Shown: positions 26,445-36,040, numbered from the stretch's first letter. The stretch is DNA of 64,000 nt from Bacteroidales bacterium UBA3289 (GCA_002361625.1 DETL01000007.1:1-64000), one strand, 5' to 3'. Program-made: numbers and translations. The notes: generated by a model not told the origin, from the letters alone.

Positions 26445-28562
26445 TTAAAATTCCACCCGGTAACTGATACTCGGCATGATAGGCAGCAGGGAAATCTGCT
26501 TCCACTGCTTCGCTTCGCCGTCGTAGGTGATCAGGAAAGGATTATGCCGGTTCGTGAGGTTGTACACGCCCAGATTCAGCCGATGCTTCGCGCGGGCCGA
26601 TTCCCTTTCCATGTACCAGCCGGCGTCCCAGCGGAAGAAGGTGGGCATCCGGAAGTTGTTCATGCCGGAATAAAGGTCCACCGTGAACGCTTCCCCGGTC
26701 AGTGACGGGACCGTGTAATGGCCGATGGGGACCGTTTCCCAGCAGCCCGACTGGAGGGTGACCAGGGTGGTTACGCCCATCTTGAACCGTTCACGCTGCG
26801 TCAGGATATAGTCCCCGGTCACATGGAGCATGTGCCGGCGGTCGAACTTCGCCGGGAACCACTCGCCCCCGTTCAGCCGGTCGAACAATCGTTCCGTCTT
26901 GGAGAGGGTGTAGGCAATGCGCACATCAAACCGTTTGCTGTGATATCCATAGGTCGCTTCCAGTCCGAAGGAACGCCCCTTTCCGGTATAAACGCCCGTC
27001 CGCCAGTTGCCCAGGGAGGCATTGAACAGGCTGCCGCCGTCGGCGAAGTACAGCAGGTTCTCCATCCACTTCCAGTAGCCGCCGAGGCTCCAGGAATGAC
27101 CGTCCGCATCCCCATAGAGGCCGCCGTACACCTGATCCGCCACCTCCGGCGCAAAGTCCTTGTCCGAGGGAACCACCATGTCCAGCGACCAGCCCACCGG
27201 AAGCCCTTCCAGCGTGTGATAGAACTGTGCCAGATGGTCCACCGTCCCTTCCAGGCCCATCCACTCGGCCAGGCGCCAACGGCCCAGCAGGCTGAATTCA
27301 CCCTTGCCGATATTCTTCCCGTAGTTCCCGGAAGTCCGGTGCAGGCTGTAGCGCAGCGCCCCGCGGACCTGGACGCGATCGCCCACCTGGTAGTTCGCCT
27401 GCGCATGGGCCATCCAGGTGTTACTGTTCATCCGGTTATCGCTTATGCTGGCCGAGTGCTCCGGACGAAGCAGGCTCCCGGAATAGCTCGATGACGCCCC
27501 CGGATTGAACCAGGCCATCCGCCACTGCACGCCACCGCTGACCGTCCAGCGCTCGCTCGCGAGCCAGTTCATCTGCGTCTGGACCGACACTTCCCGGAGG
27601 CTGTCGCCTACCGCGAAACAGTTCCTGACCGTCTGGTCCGGTATCAGGATACCTCCCATGGACGTCCGGTCCACCGTCACGGACTTCTCCTGCGCCTGCA
27701 GGGAGGCCCGGCTGCTCCAGTATCCGATGGCTTTCAGCGCCAGCCTGTCACCCAGGCTCCTATTCCACGCCACGCGGCCGATCAGGTTGGACCAACCCAT
27801 CCGGTCCTGCGTCGTACTCCCCTGGATGAACCGGTAATCATCCTTGCTCCGGAACACGGTGAAATCCAGCGTCTGGCGGTCATCCAGCAGCACATGGACC
27901 TTGCCATACACATCATAGACGAGCGTGGACAAGCCGCTGATCTCCGGAACCATCTTGTCGATGAGACCGAACTCCAGACCCAGCGGAGAGTATCGGGCCG
28001 CTACGACGGCAGACACATGGTCCTTGACGATGGGGCCGTCGGCCTGGGCGCTGAGCATGAAGTTGCTCGCGCTCCCGGAGCCGTGCCACTCGCGCATGTC
28101 ACCCTCGGACGAGTGCAGCCGGATATGGGATGCGGTGAGGTTCCCTACGTCCGAACTGAAACCGCCCACCTGAAACTCGGTTGTTTCCACCACATCGTTG
28201 GACAGGGCCGTCGTGAAGCCCAGCAGGTGGCTGGTCCCATAGACCGGAACCCCATCCAGCGTGACCACATTCCCACCCAGGTTTCCGCCGCGGACATAGA
28301 TGGACGAGGTCCCGTCGGCGCCGGCAGATACCCCGGGCAGGGTCTGGATGAACTTGATGTAATCCGATTCGCCCATCGGCGAAACCTGGTTCCGGATCTG
28401 GGCCGATTCCACCACTTGGATCCCTACGAAGCGGCGGATGCGGGAATCCTCGATCATCGAGGCCTTCAGGGTGTCTCGGATCGGGGTCTCCTGCGCCGTC
28501 AGGGGGCTCCCCGCCATCAGGAGAAGGCTCGTTAAGAAGAATAATCTGTAGCACTTACGCAT
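26445..28562 (-). CDS. TonB-dependent outer-membrane receptor
   Basis: A 705-residue receptor with a signal peptide (start MRKCYRLFFLTSLLLMAG, cut near LTAQ). The plug domain covers about residues 40-170 (SDYIKFIQTLPGV, SSIYVRGGN, TLDGVPVYGTSHL), followed by a 22-strand-type barrel of alternating aromatic residues ending in SISYRVEF. It lacks the carboxypeptidase-like N-terminal extension of SusC proteins, and no SusD is adjacent. The DUF4249-type gene just upstream (12 bases) is the customary partner of this receptor type. The ligand is unknown. It converges with the aldolase gene, 20 bases apart with no terminator between. Confidence 0.9.
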   Translation of the reverse strand: MRKCYRLFFLTSLLLMAGSPLTAQETPIRDTLKASMIEDSRIRRFVGIQVVESAQIRNQVSPMGESDYIKFIQTLPGVSAGADGTSSIYVRGGNLGGNVVTLDGVPVYGTSHLLGFTTALSNDVVETTEFQVGGFSSDVGNLTASHIRLHSSEGDMREWHGSGSASNFMLSAQADGPIVKDHVSAVVAARYSPLGLEFGLIDKMVPEISGLSTLVYDVYGKVHVLLDDRQTLDFTVFRSKDDYRFIQGSTTQDRMGWSNLIGRVAWNRSLGDRLALKAIGYWSSRASLQAQEKSVTVDRTSMGGILIPDQTVRNCFAVGDSLREVSVQTQMNWLASERWTVSGGVQWRMAWFNPGASSSYSGSLLRPEHSASISDNRMNSNTWMAHAQANYQVGDRVQVRGALRYSLHRTSGNYGKNIGKGEFSLLGRWRLAEWMGLEGTVDHLAQFYHTLEGLPVGWSLDMVVPSDKDFAPEVADQVYGGLYGDADGHSWSLGGYWKWMENLLYFADGGSLFNASLGNWRTGVYTGKGRSFGLEATYGYHSKRFDVRIAYTLSKTERLFDRLNGGEWFPAKFDRRHMLHVTGDYILTQRERFKMGVTTLVTLQSGCWETVPIGHYTVPSLTGEAFTVDLYSGMNNFRMPTFFRWDAGWYMERESARAKHRLNLGVYNLTNRHNPFLITYDGEAKQWKQISLLPIMPSISYRVEF

Positions 28563-28574
28563 ATCCCTCCCTCC

Positions 28575-30008
28575 TTAACGTAGTGAAACGGTTACACACT
28601 CAGCCCCGAAGATCCCGGTTCCGCCCTGGATGTTGGAATACACGCCCTCCCGGCTGTACAGGCTCCCGGTCAGATCGCCGAATACGTCACCGTAACCGGA
28701 TTTGTAAAGGGTCCTCAGGAACGTATCATACTCCTCGGATACGTTGTGGAACTCATAGACTACCCAGCCCGTGGAAAGGTTGTGCGTCGTCCACTGCCAG
28801 GTATAGGGATCGTCCAGATTAAAATCAGCAAAGATCCTGAAAGTGAATGGGGATGGCGATTCCAAGATTGACGCATAATCTTGAATGGATCGAAAATCCC
28901 AGTAGGCCTTACCTTCCTCATCGTATGCCGGGGGGGGCGTCAGAGAATATTGGTTGAAATAACCGCCTTCGGGATAGACAAGACGCAGAAAATTCGAGTG
29001 AAGCGGCAAGTTCAGATACGATGTCATGCTTTCGAAATGCTGCTGTACGCCCAGGCCTATTTTGTCGTACCATTTATCCGACCAATACTCGTAGAAAATG
29101 GGGATCAGCTCTTTGTCCCGCTCCACAAGAGCATTTTCTATCCGTTCGACATTGTTCACGGAATAACAAGCCAGATCTCCCAAAGAAAGCTGCAGGACAT
29201 TGAAATTGTCCACACCGGCCATATCCGTAGCCAGGTAAAGGCTCCTATACGCATGTTCCGGCACGTACAGCGCATCCAAAGGAAACTCCTCCGGCTTTTG
29301 CGGGCTGCGCGCGGTCACCCATAAAACGCAAGGCTTCTGATAAGGGCGTTCTTCGAATATGGGTGATCCACCAAAATCGATCGAATTGACAACCCTTCGC
29401 ACATCATTGTGATGCGCGACACTTAATTCCCATAATGAGGGATCCAACAGTTTGAAACCGAAATATCTGGTCTAATTATAATGCAGATACCAATACTCTT
29501 CGTCTTCAGGATCGTAATAATGAGCCGTCTGATCAAACAGCCGGTCCGCATAATAGAGCTCATCCATATAGTCATGATGCGGTGCATGATAAGGATTAAA
29601 GAAGCGAGGGTCCGGATACTGCCTGTCGGCATAATAATCATTCACGATGACGCTGTCTGGAAAAACCGTTTCCGCCGTCAGTTCCACACCGCTATCAAGA
29701 ACGACACGAAGTGTATATTTTGACCCTGTCCGCGGACGGAAACGCGCCGTCCATCGATTCCCCTCCGTGTGTTCAAAAGCGTATATACCTCCTGTAGATG
29801 CCGTCACGACCACTTCCTTCGCCGCCATTTCCGGTTTGACTCCGGATGGAGATTCCACCGCACTCAACTCCAGCGTCTGCACATCACTCTTGTTCGTGAG
29901 CACACAGTACACCACCGCCGGCAGCTCTTCCTGCGGATCCATCACGATGGTCTCCACGCAGGACACCATCGTCATCAAAATACCAAAAACCGGAAGAAAC
30001 TCTTTCAT
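28575..30008 (-). pseudogene. DUF4249-type lipoprotein split by an in-frame TAG
   Basis: The 5' part (30008-29472, 178 codons) starts with a lipoprotein signal (MKEFLPVFGILMTMVSC) and a beta-sandwich like those of DUF4249 partners of TonB receptors. It stops at TAG (29474-29472) after YWYLHYN. The same frame then continues with TRYFGFKLLDPSLWEL to 28575, ending in GVYSNIQGGTGIFGAEC, the usual C-terminal signature of the family. There is no frameshift: a single nonsense codon separates the halves, and CAG to TAG would explain it. The second half has only a TTG (29447) as a possible start and no export signal. The gene is probably inactive, unless the codon is read through or is an assembly error. 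Confidence 0.75.
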
Positions 30009-30035
30009 GACACTTCAAATTAAATCATCCACCCT

Positions 30036-30593
30036 TCAATCGGTCCCGAAACCCAGTAGCGCCGGGGCAATGAAACGTTTGACTTCGGGATAGGTGGGTA
30101 AGTGCTTGCCGGGGTAGAGGGTGCTGCGTCCGGGATAAAGGGAGGCGAACTCGGAACTGCCATGGACCAGTTCGTCCTGGTCGGCGAAGAAGCCGAGGAG
30201 TGTCCCCGGATCCGGTTCGACGAAGCCTTCCAGGGCCTCATAACGGTCGCAAAGCGTAGGTGTAATTTCAAAAGCAGTCGCCCCATCCTTCCGAGGAGAC
30301 AGGTAGGTGACAGAGCCGATCTTTGTCCGCATCAGCCGTGATACGTGGAGATCGGGGTTGATGAGCGCGCGGCGGATGCCTTGGAGACGGTGCACCAGGA
30401 AGCCGCCCCAAGAAAGGCCTACGACGAGGTCGGGACGTTCCGTCTCGCACAACTGTCGCAAAAGCTCCAGAGCCTCAGCAGGTTCGATGGGAAGATCCGG
30501 CGCCACGACCTCTGCCTTCAGCGTCATGCGTAGCATGTCGGCGAGCTTGTAGGCCCCGGAGGAGGCCAGGCCGTGGGCAAAGAGGATCTTCAT
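30036..30593 (-). CDS. YqiA/UPF0227-like alpha/beta-hydrolase
   Basis: A 185-residue cytoplasmic protein with an alpha/beta-hydrolase fold. It begins MKILFAHGLASSG (oxyanion region HGLASSG), has the nucleophile elbow GLSWGGF around residue 60, the acid region ADQDELV and a late His in GKHLP. This is the layout of the YqiA/YcfP esterases. The natural ester is unknown. Its ATG overlaps the stop of the porin gene (ATGA) and it is the last gene of the trkA-led unit, 27 bases before the DUF4249 gene. Confidence 0.78.
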   Translation of the reverse strand: MKILFAHGLASSGAYKLADMLRMTLKAEVVAPDLPIEPAEALELLRQLCETERPDLVVGLSWGGFLVHRLQGIRRALINPDLHVSRLMRTKIGSVTYLSPRKDGATAFEITPTLCDRYEALEGFVEPDPGTLLGFFADQDELVHGSSEFASLYPGRSTLYPGKHLPTYPEVKRFIAPALLGFGTD

Positions 30594-31585
30594 CGCTTGT
30601 AGATGTTGAACCGCCAGGTGATGCCGATGTCGAAGTTGTTCACCCGGTCGTGGTTGTCGCGGAAGAACGCGGCGTGGAGCCGCAGCCGGTCATCTCCGAG
30701 GGGGAAATACTCCACCCCGGCGCCGCCGTAGAGGAAATCGTGTCCGGCGGGAAGGACGAGGTCGTAGGAGACGCCGTTCTCATCGACATTCTCCGCCGCG
30801 TTCTTCTCGTATCCGAATTTCGTGCACAGGTTCCATTTCCCGATGGTCCAGATGGCCTTGACGATGGCGGTCCAGTCCGTCAGGAAGAAGCGCGGCTGCT
30901 TGAAGGCAGCCCGGTTCAGCAGGTCCACGTCCACGACGAGATCCCCCAGGAAGAACTTGTTGCCGAGCACGATCCAGTTCATCTTCCGGTGCAGTTCGTC
31001 CTCCACGAAATTGTAGCTCCAGGTGGTCTTCCAGATGGAGCCGATGTGCCCGCCCCAGTAGAGGTTGTAGGAATAAGCGTCCTGAGTGCCCGGCGAAATG
31101 GGGGAGGGACAGAACTCGAAGGAAATGTCCTGACCCGGGGCCGGGGAATAGGTTGCCGTAGCCCCGAAGGCGTAGTACTGGTACAGTCGGCTGCTGAAAG
31201 CGCCGTAGTAATAGACGTCGATTGGGGGAGAGTCGATCTCGTAACCGCCGATGAGGATGGCCTGCTTTCCCGCCGTGAAGGACCACTTCGGGGAAGCCTG
31301 CCACTTGAGCCAGAGGAAGTCCGTGGCCCTGAAAGGATTCTTTTCGTCGATTTCCTTGTTCAGCCGCTGCCGCACGCGGAAGGTAAGCTCGTCCGTGAGC
31401 TGCCCTTTGATGTGGAGGTTCAGGTAGTCTCCCTGGAAGTGGGAGTCATAGACCCCGTCCGTCGTCTGCTGGTGGAAGGTCGCACGCGTGTCGATGGATA
31501 CCTCGTTCACGTGCGTCTGTCCGTAAAGAAGCGTCCCTGTAAGCAGGAACGCAAGGATTGTTAGAAGTTTAGGTCGCATACGCAT
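30590..31585 (-). CDS. Porin-like outer-membrane protein
   Basis: A 331-residue protein. The start at 31585 gives a 1-base overlap with the serB stop (TAATG); a second Met two codons on is possible. A signal peptide (LLTILAFLLTGTLLYGQ) is followed by an alternating-strand barrel with FTAGKQAILIGGYE, WKTTWSYNF and a terminal GITWRFNIYKR. The pattern resembles 'phosphate-selective porin' and related OprO/P-type proteins of Bacteroidetes. It would form a passive channel in the outer membrane. Substrate not determinable; its position between serB and an esterase looks like a generic housekeeping unit. Confidence 0.75.
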   Translation of the reverse strand: MRMRPKLLTILAFLLTGTLLYGQTHVNEVSIDTRATFHQQTTDGVYDSHFQGDYLNLHIKGQLTDELTFRVRQRLNKEIDEKNPFRATDFLWLKWQASPKWSFTAGKQAILIGGYEIDSPPIDVYYYGAFSSRLYQYYAFGATATYSPAPGQDISFEFCPSPISPGTQDAYSYNLYWGGHIGSIWKTTWSYNFVEDELHRKMNWIVLGNKFFLGDLVVDVDLLNRAAFKQPRFFLTDWTAIVKAIWTIGKWNLCTKFGYEKNAAENVDENGVSYDLVLPAGHDFLYGGAGVEYFPLGDDRLRLHAAFFRDNHDRVNNFDIGITWRFNIYKR

Positions 31586-32817
31586 TACATCTTTCCCTGT
31601 TCTCCCAGGTTGCTGTCCTTGAATCCCAGGAAATACAGCACCCCGTCCAGGCCGATGGTATTGATGCTCTGGCGGGCGCTTTTGACCACCCGCGGTTTCG
31701 CGTGGAAAGCGATGCCCAGGCCGGCCTCCGAGAGCATGGGCAGGTCGTTGGCCCCGTCGCCCACGGCGATCGTCTGGGCGAGGTTCACCTTTTCCGTCTG
31801 GGCGATGAGTTTCAGCAGGTCCGCCTTCCGGCGGCCGTCCACGATCTCTCCGAGATAGCGGCCGGTGAGTTTGCCGTCCTCGCCGATCTCGAGTTCGTTG
31901 GCATAGACATAATCCACCCCGAAGCGCTGGCGGAGGTACTCCCCGAAGAAGGTGAAACCGCCGCTGAGGATGGCAATCTTGTAGCCGTAGGTCTTGAGGA
32001 CGGACATCAGGCGGTCGGCGCCTTCGGTGATGGGGAGATGCTCGGCGATGTCCTGCATCACGCTCACGTCCAGCCCCTTGAGGAGGGCGACGCGGCGGGT
32101 GAAACTTTCTTTGAAATCGATTTCGCCCCGCATGGCGGACTCGGTGATGGCGCGGACCTCGGCCCCGACGCCGTTCCGCTCGGCCAGCTCGTCGATGCAC
32201 TCGGTCTGGATGAGAGTGGAGTCCATGTCGAAGCAGATCAGGCGCCGCATCCGCCGGTACATGTCGTCCCGCTGGAGGGAGAAATCCATGCCCATTTCCG
32301 TGGACAGGTGCATCAGGTCCTTCTGCATGGCCTTCGTATCGGCAGGGGTGCCGCGGAGGGAGAACTCGATGCATGAACGGGTGTTGCGCTCGGGATGGGC
32401 GATGGAGAGCCGGCCGGTGAGCCGCTTGATGGAGTCGATGTCCAGTCCCTGGTCCGCCACGATCTTCGCGGCCGCCTCGATCTGCGCGGCAGACAGGCTG
32501 CGCCCGAGGACCGTTAGGATGTAGCGCTTGCGTCCCTGACGCCCGGCCCATTCCTCATATTCGTCGTCCGGAACCGGTTCGAACCCGATCTGGACACCCA
32601 GCTCCGTGGCCTTGAAGAGGAGCTCCTTCATCACCTGTCCGGAATGCTGTTCGTCAATCCGGATGAGAATGCCCAGCGACAGGGTGGAATGGATGTCGGC
32701 CTGGCCGATATCCAGGATCTGCGCATCATACTTGGCGAGGATGCCCGTGAATGCAGCGGTGAGTCCGATCCGGTCTTTCCCGGTGATGCGGACGAGAATC
32801 TGCTCGAAGCCCATCAT
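31585..32817 (-). CDS. serB: Phosphoserine phosphatase with N-terminal ACT domains
   Basis: A 410-residue enzyme releasing L-serine from phosphoserine, the last step of serine synthesis. Residues about 1-170 hold two ACT-type regulatory domains (FEQILVRITGKDRIGLTAAF and RYILTVLGRSLSAAQIEAA). Residues about 185-400 are the HAD domain with the nucleophile motif FDMDSTLIQTECIDE, the motif II Ser in ILSGGF and motif III/IV GDGANDLPML. The start at 32817 makes an ATGA overlap with the CBM9-like gene. The ACT domains suggest feedback control by an amino acid, presumably serine. Confidence 0.95.
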   Translation of the reverse strand: MMGFEQILVRITGKDRIGLTAAFTGILAKYDAQILDIGQADIHSTLSLGILIRIDEQHSGQVMKELLFKATELGVQIGFEPVPDDEYEEWAGRQGRKRYILTVLGRSLSAAQIEAAAKIVADQGLDIDSIKRLTGRLSIAHPERNTRSCIEFSLRGTPADTKAMQKDLMHLSTEMGMDFSLQRDDMYRRMRRLICFDMDSTLIQTECIDELAERNGVGAEVRAITESAMRGEIDFKESFTRRVALLKGLDVSVMQDIAEHLPITEGADRLMSVLKTYGYKIAILSGGFTFFGEYLRQRFGVDYVYANELEIGEDGKLTGRYLGEIVDGRRKADLLKLIAQTEKVNLAQTIAVGDGANDLPMLSEAGLGIAFHAKPRVVKSARQSINTIGLDGVLYFLGFKDSNLGEQGKM

Positions 32818-33563
32818 TTGGCGGTGCTCACGGGTGCGTCGACAAAGTGGAGGTACCCCCAGCGGGCGGGCATGTGCATGTTCACCTCGCCGGTGGGATT
32901 CCATACCCAATTCTCCTCCGGGCCTTCCTTCACGAGCCATTCCACGCGGGAGAAGTTGATCCGCCAGGGATTGAACTTCCTGGGGCTGTCGAAGCCGATG
33001 GAGAGGGATTCGAAGGGGATGGCCCATTCCACGGTCCAGCCCTTGTCGGTCTTTTTCGCGTTGTTGATCTTCCCGTCCACATGGGCTTTCAGCCGGATGT
33101 TCTTGCAGTCCCAGGGCATGAAGAAGTTGCCGCCCTCGTTGTAGGGCTTGTCCATGATGAGGTCCATCAGGGTGGCGTAGGCGTTGCACTCGAACTCGAA
33201 ATAGAACTTACCGTCCCCATCCGGGTCGATGAAGACCTCGAAGTCGTTGTCCCGGTAGATGATGGCGTCCCGCTCCTTGAGGGAGGCGGTGACGTTGTCC
33301 TCTTCAATGATGCCGGCGATGTACAGGCATTCGTCGTCCCAGACCATCTTCATGCGGGTCTCCTTGGTGGGAGCGGGTTTGAAATCCACGCCCCGGATGT
33401 CCACGAACGGTTCGGAGAGCGGGGCCTTCGCCCAGGAGGCTTCGGTCAACTTGCCATCGACCTTGATCTTGTCGATGGTCCGATAGCATTCGTAGGTACG
33501 GAAGGTCTGGCCCGCGGCCGGAATGGCGGCCAGAAGGGCTATGAGCATGAAAAACTTACGCAT
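32814..33563 (-). CDS. Exported CBM9-like carbohydrate-binding protein
   Basis: A 249-residue secreted protein with a signal peptide ending AAGQ. The mature part is a single family-9-like carbohydrate-binding fold: KIKVDGKLTEASWAKAP, MVWDDECLYIAGII, FEVFIDPDGDGKFYFEFE and GWTVEWAIPFESL are its standard segments. It has no catalytic domain. It probably binds a glycan or haem/cytochrome-type ligand in the periplasm or at the surface; some relatives belong to sugar or electron-transfer systems. It overlaps trkA by 1 base (TAATG) and serB by 4, so it is part of a tightly packed operon of unrelated functions. Confidence 0.83.
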   Translation of the reverse strand: MRKFFMLIALLAAIPAAGQTFRTYECYRTIDKIKVDGKLTEASWAKAPLSEPFVDIRGVDFKPAPTKETRMKMVWDDECLYIAGIIEEDNVTASLKERDAIIYRDNDFEVFIDPDGDGKFYFEFECNAYATLMDLIMDKPYNEGGNFFMPWDCKNIRLKAHVDGKINNAKKTDKGWTVEWAIPFESLSIGFDSPRKFNPWRINFSRVEWLVKEGPEENWVWNPTGEVNMHMPARWGYLHFVDAPVSTAK

Positions 33564-34930
33564 TATTTGAAGAATTTATCCACTTCTTTGACGGTGTCCG
33601 GAAGCGCGAATACGGCCACGCGGTCGTAGGGCTCGATCCGGGTGTCGCCCACGGCGATGAACGAGTCGCTGCCCCGGATGACGCCGCCGATGATGGCGTT
33701 GCGCGGGAACTCGATGTCCTTGAGCGGGGCTTGGGTGATCCGGGATTCCGGGGCGGCCGTGTATTCCAGCACCTCCGCGTCCGTCCCGCTCATGTAGCGG
33801 ACGAAACGGACCTTGTCGGACAGGGTGAACTTGAAGATACGCCCTGCCGTGATGAGCTTCTTGTTGATGACCGCATCCACGCCCATGTCTTCCGCCAGCC
33901 GCACATATTCCAGGTTTTCCACCTGGGCGACGGTGCGGGCGACGCCGAATTTCTTCGCCACGACGCAGGCAAGGATGTTCGCCTCGTCGTTTCCGGTCAC
34001 GGCGACGACGGCGTCGTATTCCCGGAGGCCTTCCTCCACGAGGAAATCGGAGTTGCGGCCGTCGCCGTTCGCCACGATCACCTCCGAAGGAAGCCTCTCG
34101 GACAGTTCCCGGCATCGGTCTGTATCGATCTCGATGATCTTCACGGCCTTGAGCTGGTGCTTCACCAGCTGCGCGGAGACCATTTCCGCGATCTCGCTGC
34201 CGCCGAGGATCATCACGCTGTCCACCTCCACATTGTCCTTGCCGATGAACTTCATGATGGCCGGGATGCCCTCCCGTTTGGCGATGATGTACAGGTGGTC
34301 GTTGTAGTTGAACTTGGTATCGCGCTTGGGGATGAGGGTTTCTCCCCGCCGGGCGATGGCGATGATGCGGAACTGGGCCTCGCGGGAGGTCGCCGTCATG
34401 GCGGTCGTGAACTCGGCGACGCTCATGTCCAGGATGGGGGAGTCGTCCTCCAGGCGGAACACCACCATCTGGAGTTTCCCCCGGGCGAAGTCCATGGAGT
34501 CGGTGGAGGCCGTATGCTTGAGCATGTCGATGATCTCGTCGCTGGCGATCTTCTCCGGATAGAAGAGCATGTCGATGCCCATATCCTTGAACATCAGCTT
34601 GTTCTCCGGAACCAGGTAGGCCTCGTCGTCCACGCGGGCGATCACCCTTTTCGTGCCCAGCTTCTTCGCCAGCAGGGCGCTGACGATGTTCACGGTCTGG
34701 GTAGTGAGGGGATTCACGGCGATGAACAGGTCCGCCTTGGCACAGCCGGCCTCGCGGAGGACCTTGATGGACGAAGGGTCCCCGAGGACGGTAACCACAT
34801 CGGCCACGGTCGTAAGCTGCCGCAGCCGCGCCTCGCTGTCGTCGATGACGGTGATGTCGCTGCCCTCGTGGCTGAGCATCTTCGCCAGGTGGGAACCCAC
34901 CTGTCCGGCCCCTTCGATGATGATCTTCAT
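33563..34930 (-). CDS. trkA: Trk-type potassium uptake regulatory protein
   Basis: A 455-residue cytoplasmic regulator of the Trk potassium channel. It has two tandem RCK units: Rossmann N-domains with GAGQVGSHLAKML (residues about 7-19) and VDSVMILGGSEIAEMVSAQL (about 230), each followed by a C-terminal ligand domain. The units bind NAD(H) or nucleotides and gate the membrane subunit. The length is that of classical TrkA. The trkH/trkG channel gene is not in this window. It is the first gene of the 34930-30036 operon. Confidence 0.96.
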   Translation of the reverse strand: MKIIIEGAGQVGSHLAKMLSHEGSDITVIDDSEARLRQLTTVADVVTVLGDPSSIKVLREAGCAKADLFIAVNPLTTQTVNIVSALLAKKLGTKRVIARVDDEAYLVPENKLMFKDMGIDMLFYPEKIASDEIIDMLKHTASTDSMDFARGKLQMVVFRLEDDSPILDMSVAEFTTAMTATSREAQFRIIAIARRGETLIPKRDTKFNYNDHLYIIAKREGIPAIMKFIGKDNVEVDSVMILGGSEIAEMVSAQLVKHQLKAVKIIEIDTDRCRELSERLPSEVIVANGDGRNSDFLVEEGLREYDAVVAVTGNDEANILACVVAKKFGVARTVAQVENLEYVRLAEDMGVDAVINKKLITAGRIFKFTLSDKVRFVRYMSGTDAEVLEYTAAPESRITQAPLKDIEFPRNAIIGGVIRGSDSFIAVGDTRIEPYDRVAVFALPDTVKEVDKFFK

Positions 34931-34953
34931 ACGTTTCCTTCCTTTTATTCTTA

Positions 34954-34961
34954 CAAAGATA
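34954..34961 (-). promoter_or_regulatory. -7 element of the trkA operon
   Basis: TATCTTTG on the minus strand, 23 bases before the trkA start. A TTTC lies 20 bp further upstream (34982-34985), one mismatch from the -33 TTTG. Confidence 0.55.
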
Positions 34962-35026
34962 AGAGATTTCTCGACAAGCTTGAAATGACAGAGGCGTTTT
35001 TATGAAAAAATGATTATATTCGCATC

Positions 35027-35812
35027 ATGATGAAACGATTCCTTGCTTTCGCAGCCGGCGCGCTCCTGCTCGTCTCCTGCTCCGAAACCTTCAATGCGCA
35101 GCGCGCCCTCCAGGGCGGCCTGATCGCTGCACAGGCCCTGTCCATTTCCGACGAACAGGTCCAGGCCTATGTGCACCAGTACATTACCCAGCTTGACGCC
35201 CAGAGCAAGGTGCTTCCCGAGAGCAACGCCTACACGAAGCGTCTCCGCAACCTGACCAAGGGGTTGAACTCTGTGGACGGTGTGCCGCTGAACTTCAAGG
35301 TGTATCAGGAAGACCAGGTGAATGCCTTCGCTTGCGCGGATGGCAGCGTGCGGGTCTATACCGGCATCATGGACGTGATGACGGACAATGAACTGTTGGG
35401 TGTGATCGGCCACGAAATCGGCCATGTGGCCCTTAAGCACACGAAGAAGGAGATGCGCACCTCGCTCCTCACGAGTGCCGCCCTTGAAGGCCTTGCCTCC
35501 ACGAGCCAGACGGCGGCCGTCCTCACGGACTCCCAGCTCGGCGCCATCGGCAACGCCGTCATGAACGCCCAGTACTCCAAGAAGCAGGAGAGCCAGGCCG
35601 ACGACTACGGCTACGAGTTCCTCAAGGCCTGCGGCAAGAACCCTTGGGGCATGGCCATGTCCTTCGAGAAGCTCCAGGCCGTCGCCAACGGCTCCGGCGC
35701 CCGTGCCACGGCCGTCCAGAAACTCTTCTCCTCCCACCCCGACACCGAAACCCGCATCAAAAGGATGGCCGCCCGTGCCACCCAGGAAGGCTACAAGCGT
35801 CCCGCCAAATAG
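35027..35812 (+). CDS. M48-family zinc metalloprotease lipoprotein
   Basis: A 261-residue protein with a lipoprotein signal (FLAFAAGALLLVSC, Cys about 17) and an M48 peptidase domain: VYTGIMDVMTDNELLGV, then HEIGHVALKH with the HExxH zinc site, and the third ligand Glu in KKQESQADDYGYEF. It has no membrane-spanning helices like HtpX and matches the YcaL/LoiP type that cuts misfolded outer-membrane or periplasmic proteins. It is transcribed alone, divergent from trkA, and ends at a strong hairpin terminator. Either of the two first Met codons may be used. Confidence 0.9.
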   Translation: MMKRFLAFAAGALLLVSCSETFNAQRALQGGLIAAQALSISDEQVQAYVHQYITQLDAQSKVLPESNAYTKRLRNLTKGLNSVDGVPLNFKVYQEDQVNAFACADGSVRVYTGIMDVMTDNELLGVIGHEIGHVALKHTKKEMRTSLLTSAALEGLASTSQTAAVLTDSQLGAIGNAVMNAQYSKKQESQADDYGYEFLKACGKNPWGMAMSFEKLQAVANGSGARATAVQKLFSSHPDTETRIKRMAARATQEGYKRPAK

Positions 35813-35862
35813 CCCTTCCGGCCCGGCCCCAGCATTCCGCCGGGCACGTTTTTACCCACTTA

Positions 35863-35905
35863 TGCGCCCTCCCGCGTGCTCCAGCACGCCCGAGGGCACA
35901 TTTTT
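35863..35905 (+). terminator. Terminator of the M48 gene, with repeated GGGCAC motif
   Basis: A long hairpin pairs TGCGCCCTC (35863-35871) with GAGGGCACA (35892-35900), with an inner perfect stem GCGTGCT/AGCACGC (35874-35880, 35883-35889), followed by TTTTT. GGGCAC-n-TTTTT-n-CCC occurs at 35842-35857 and again at 35894-35909, and a second small hairpin GGGCACA/TGTGCCC (35894-35900, 35915-35921) can form. The rest of 35813-36040 shows nothing recognisable. Confidence 0.7.
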
Positions 35906-36040
35906 GCCCCTTTTTGTGCCCGATACGGGTTGGCGGGAATCTGATACCGTAATCTCCACTGGCCTGCGGGGCGCACACTCGTAAAACCATGATTTATATG
36001 TGATTACAAAATGTCTTGCCGCAGGCCTGTCCGCAACCAC

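Noticed and set aside
26445..30008. A SusC/SusD pair
   Set aside because: The receptor lacks the SusC N-terminal domain and TonB-box region, and its neighbour has DUF4249-type ends, not the TPR-like SusD fold.
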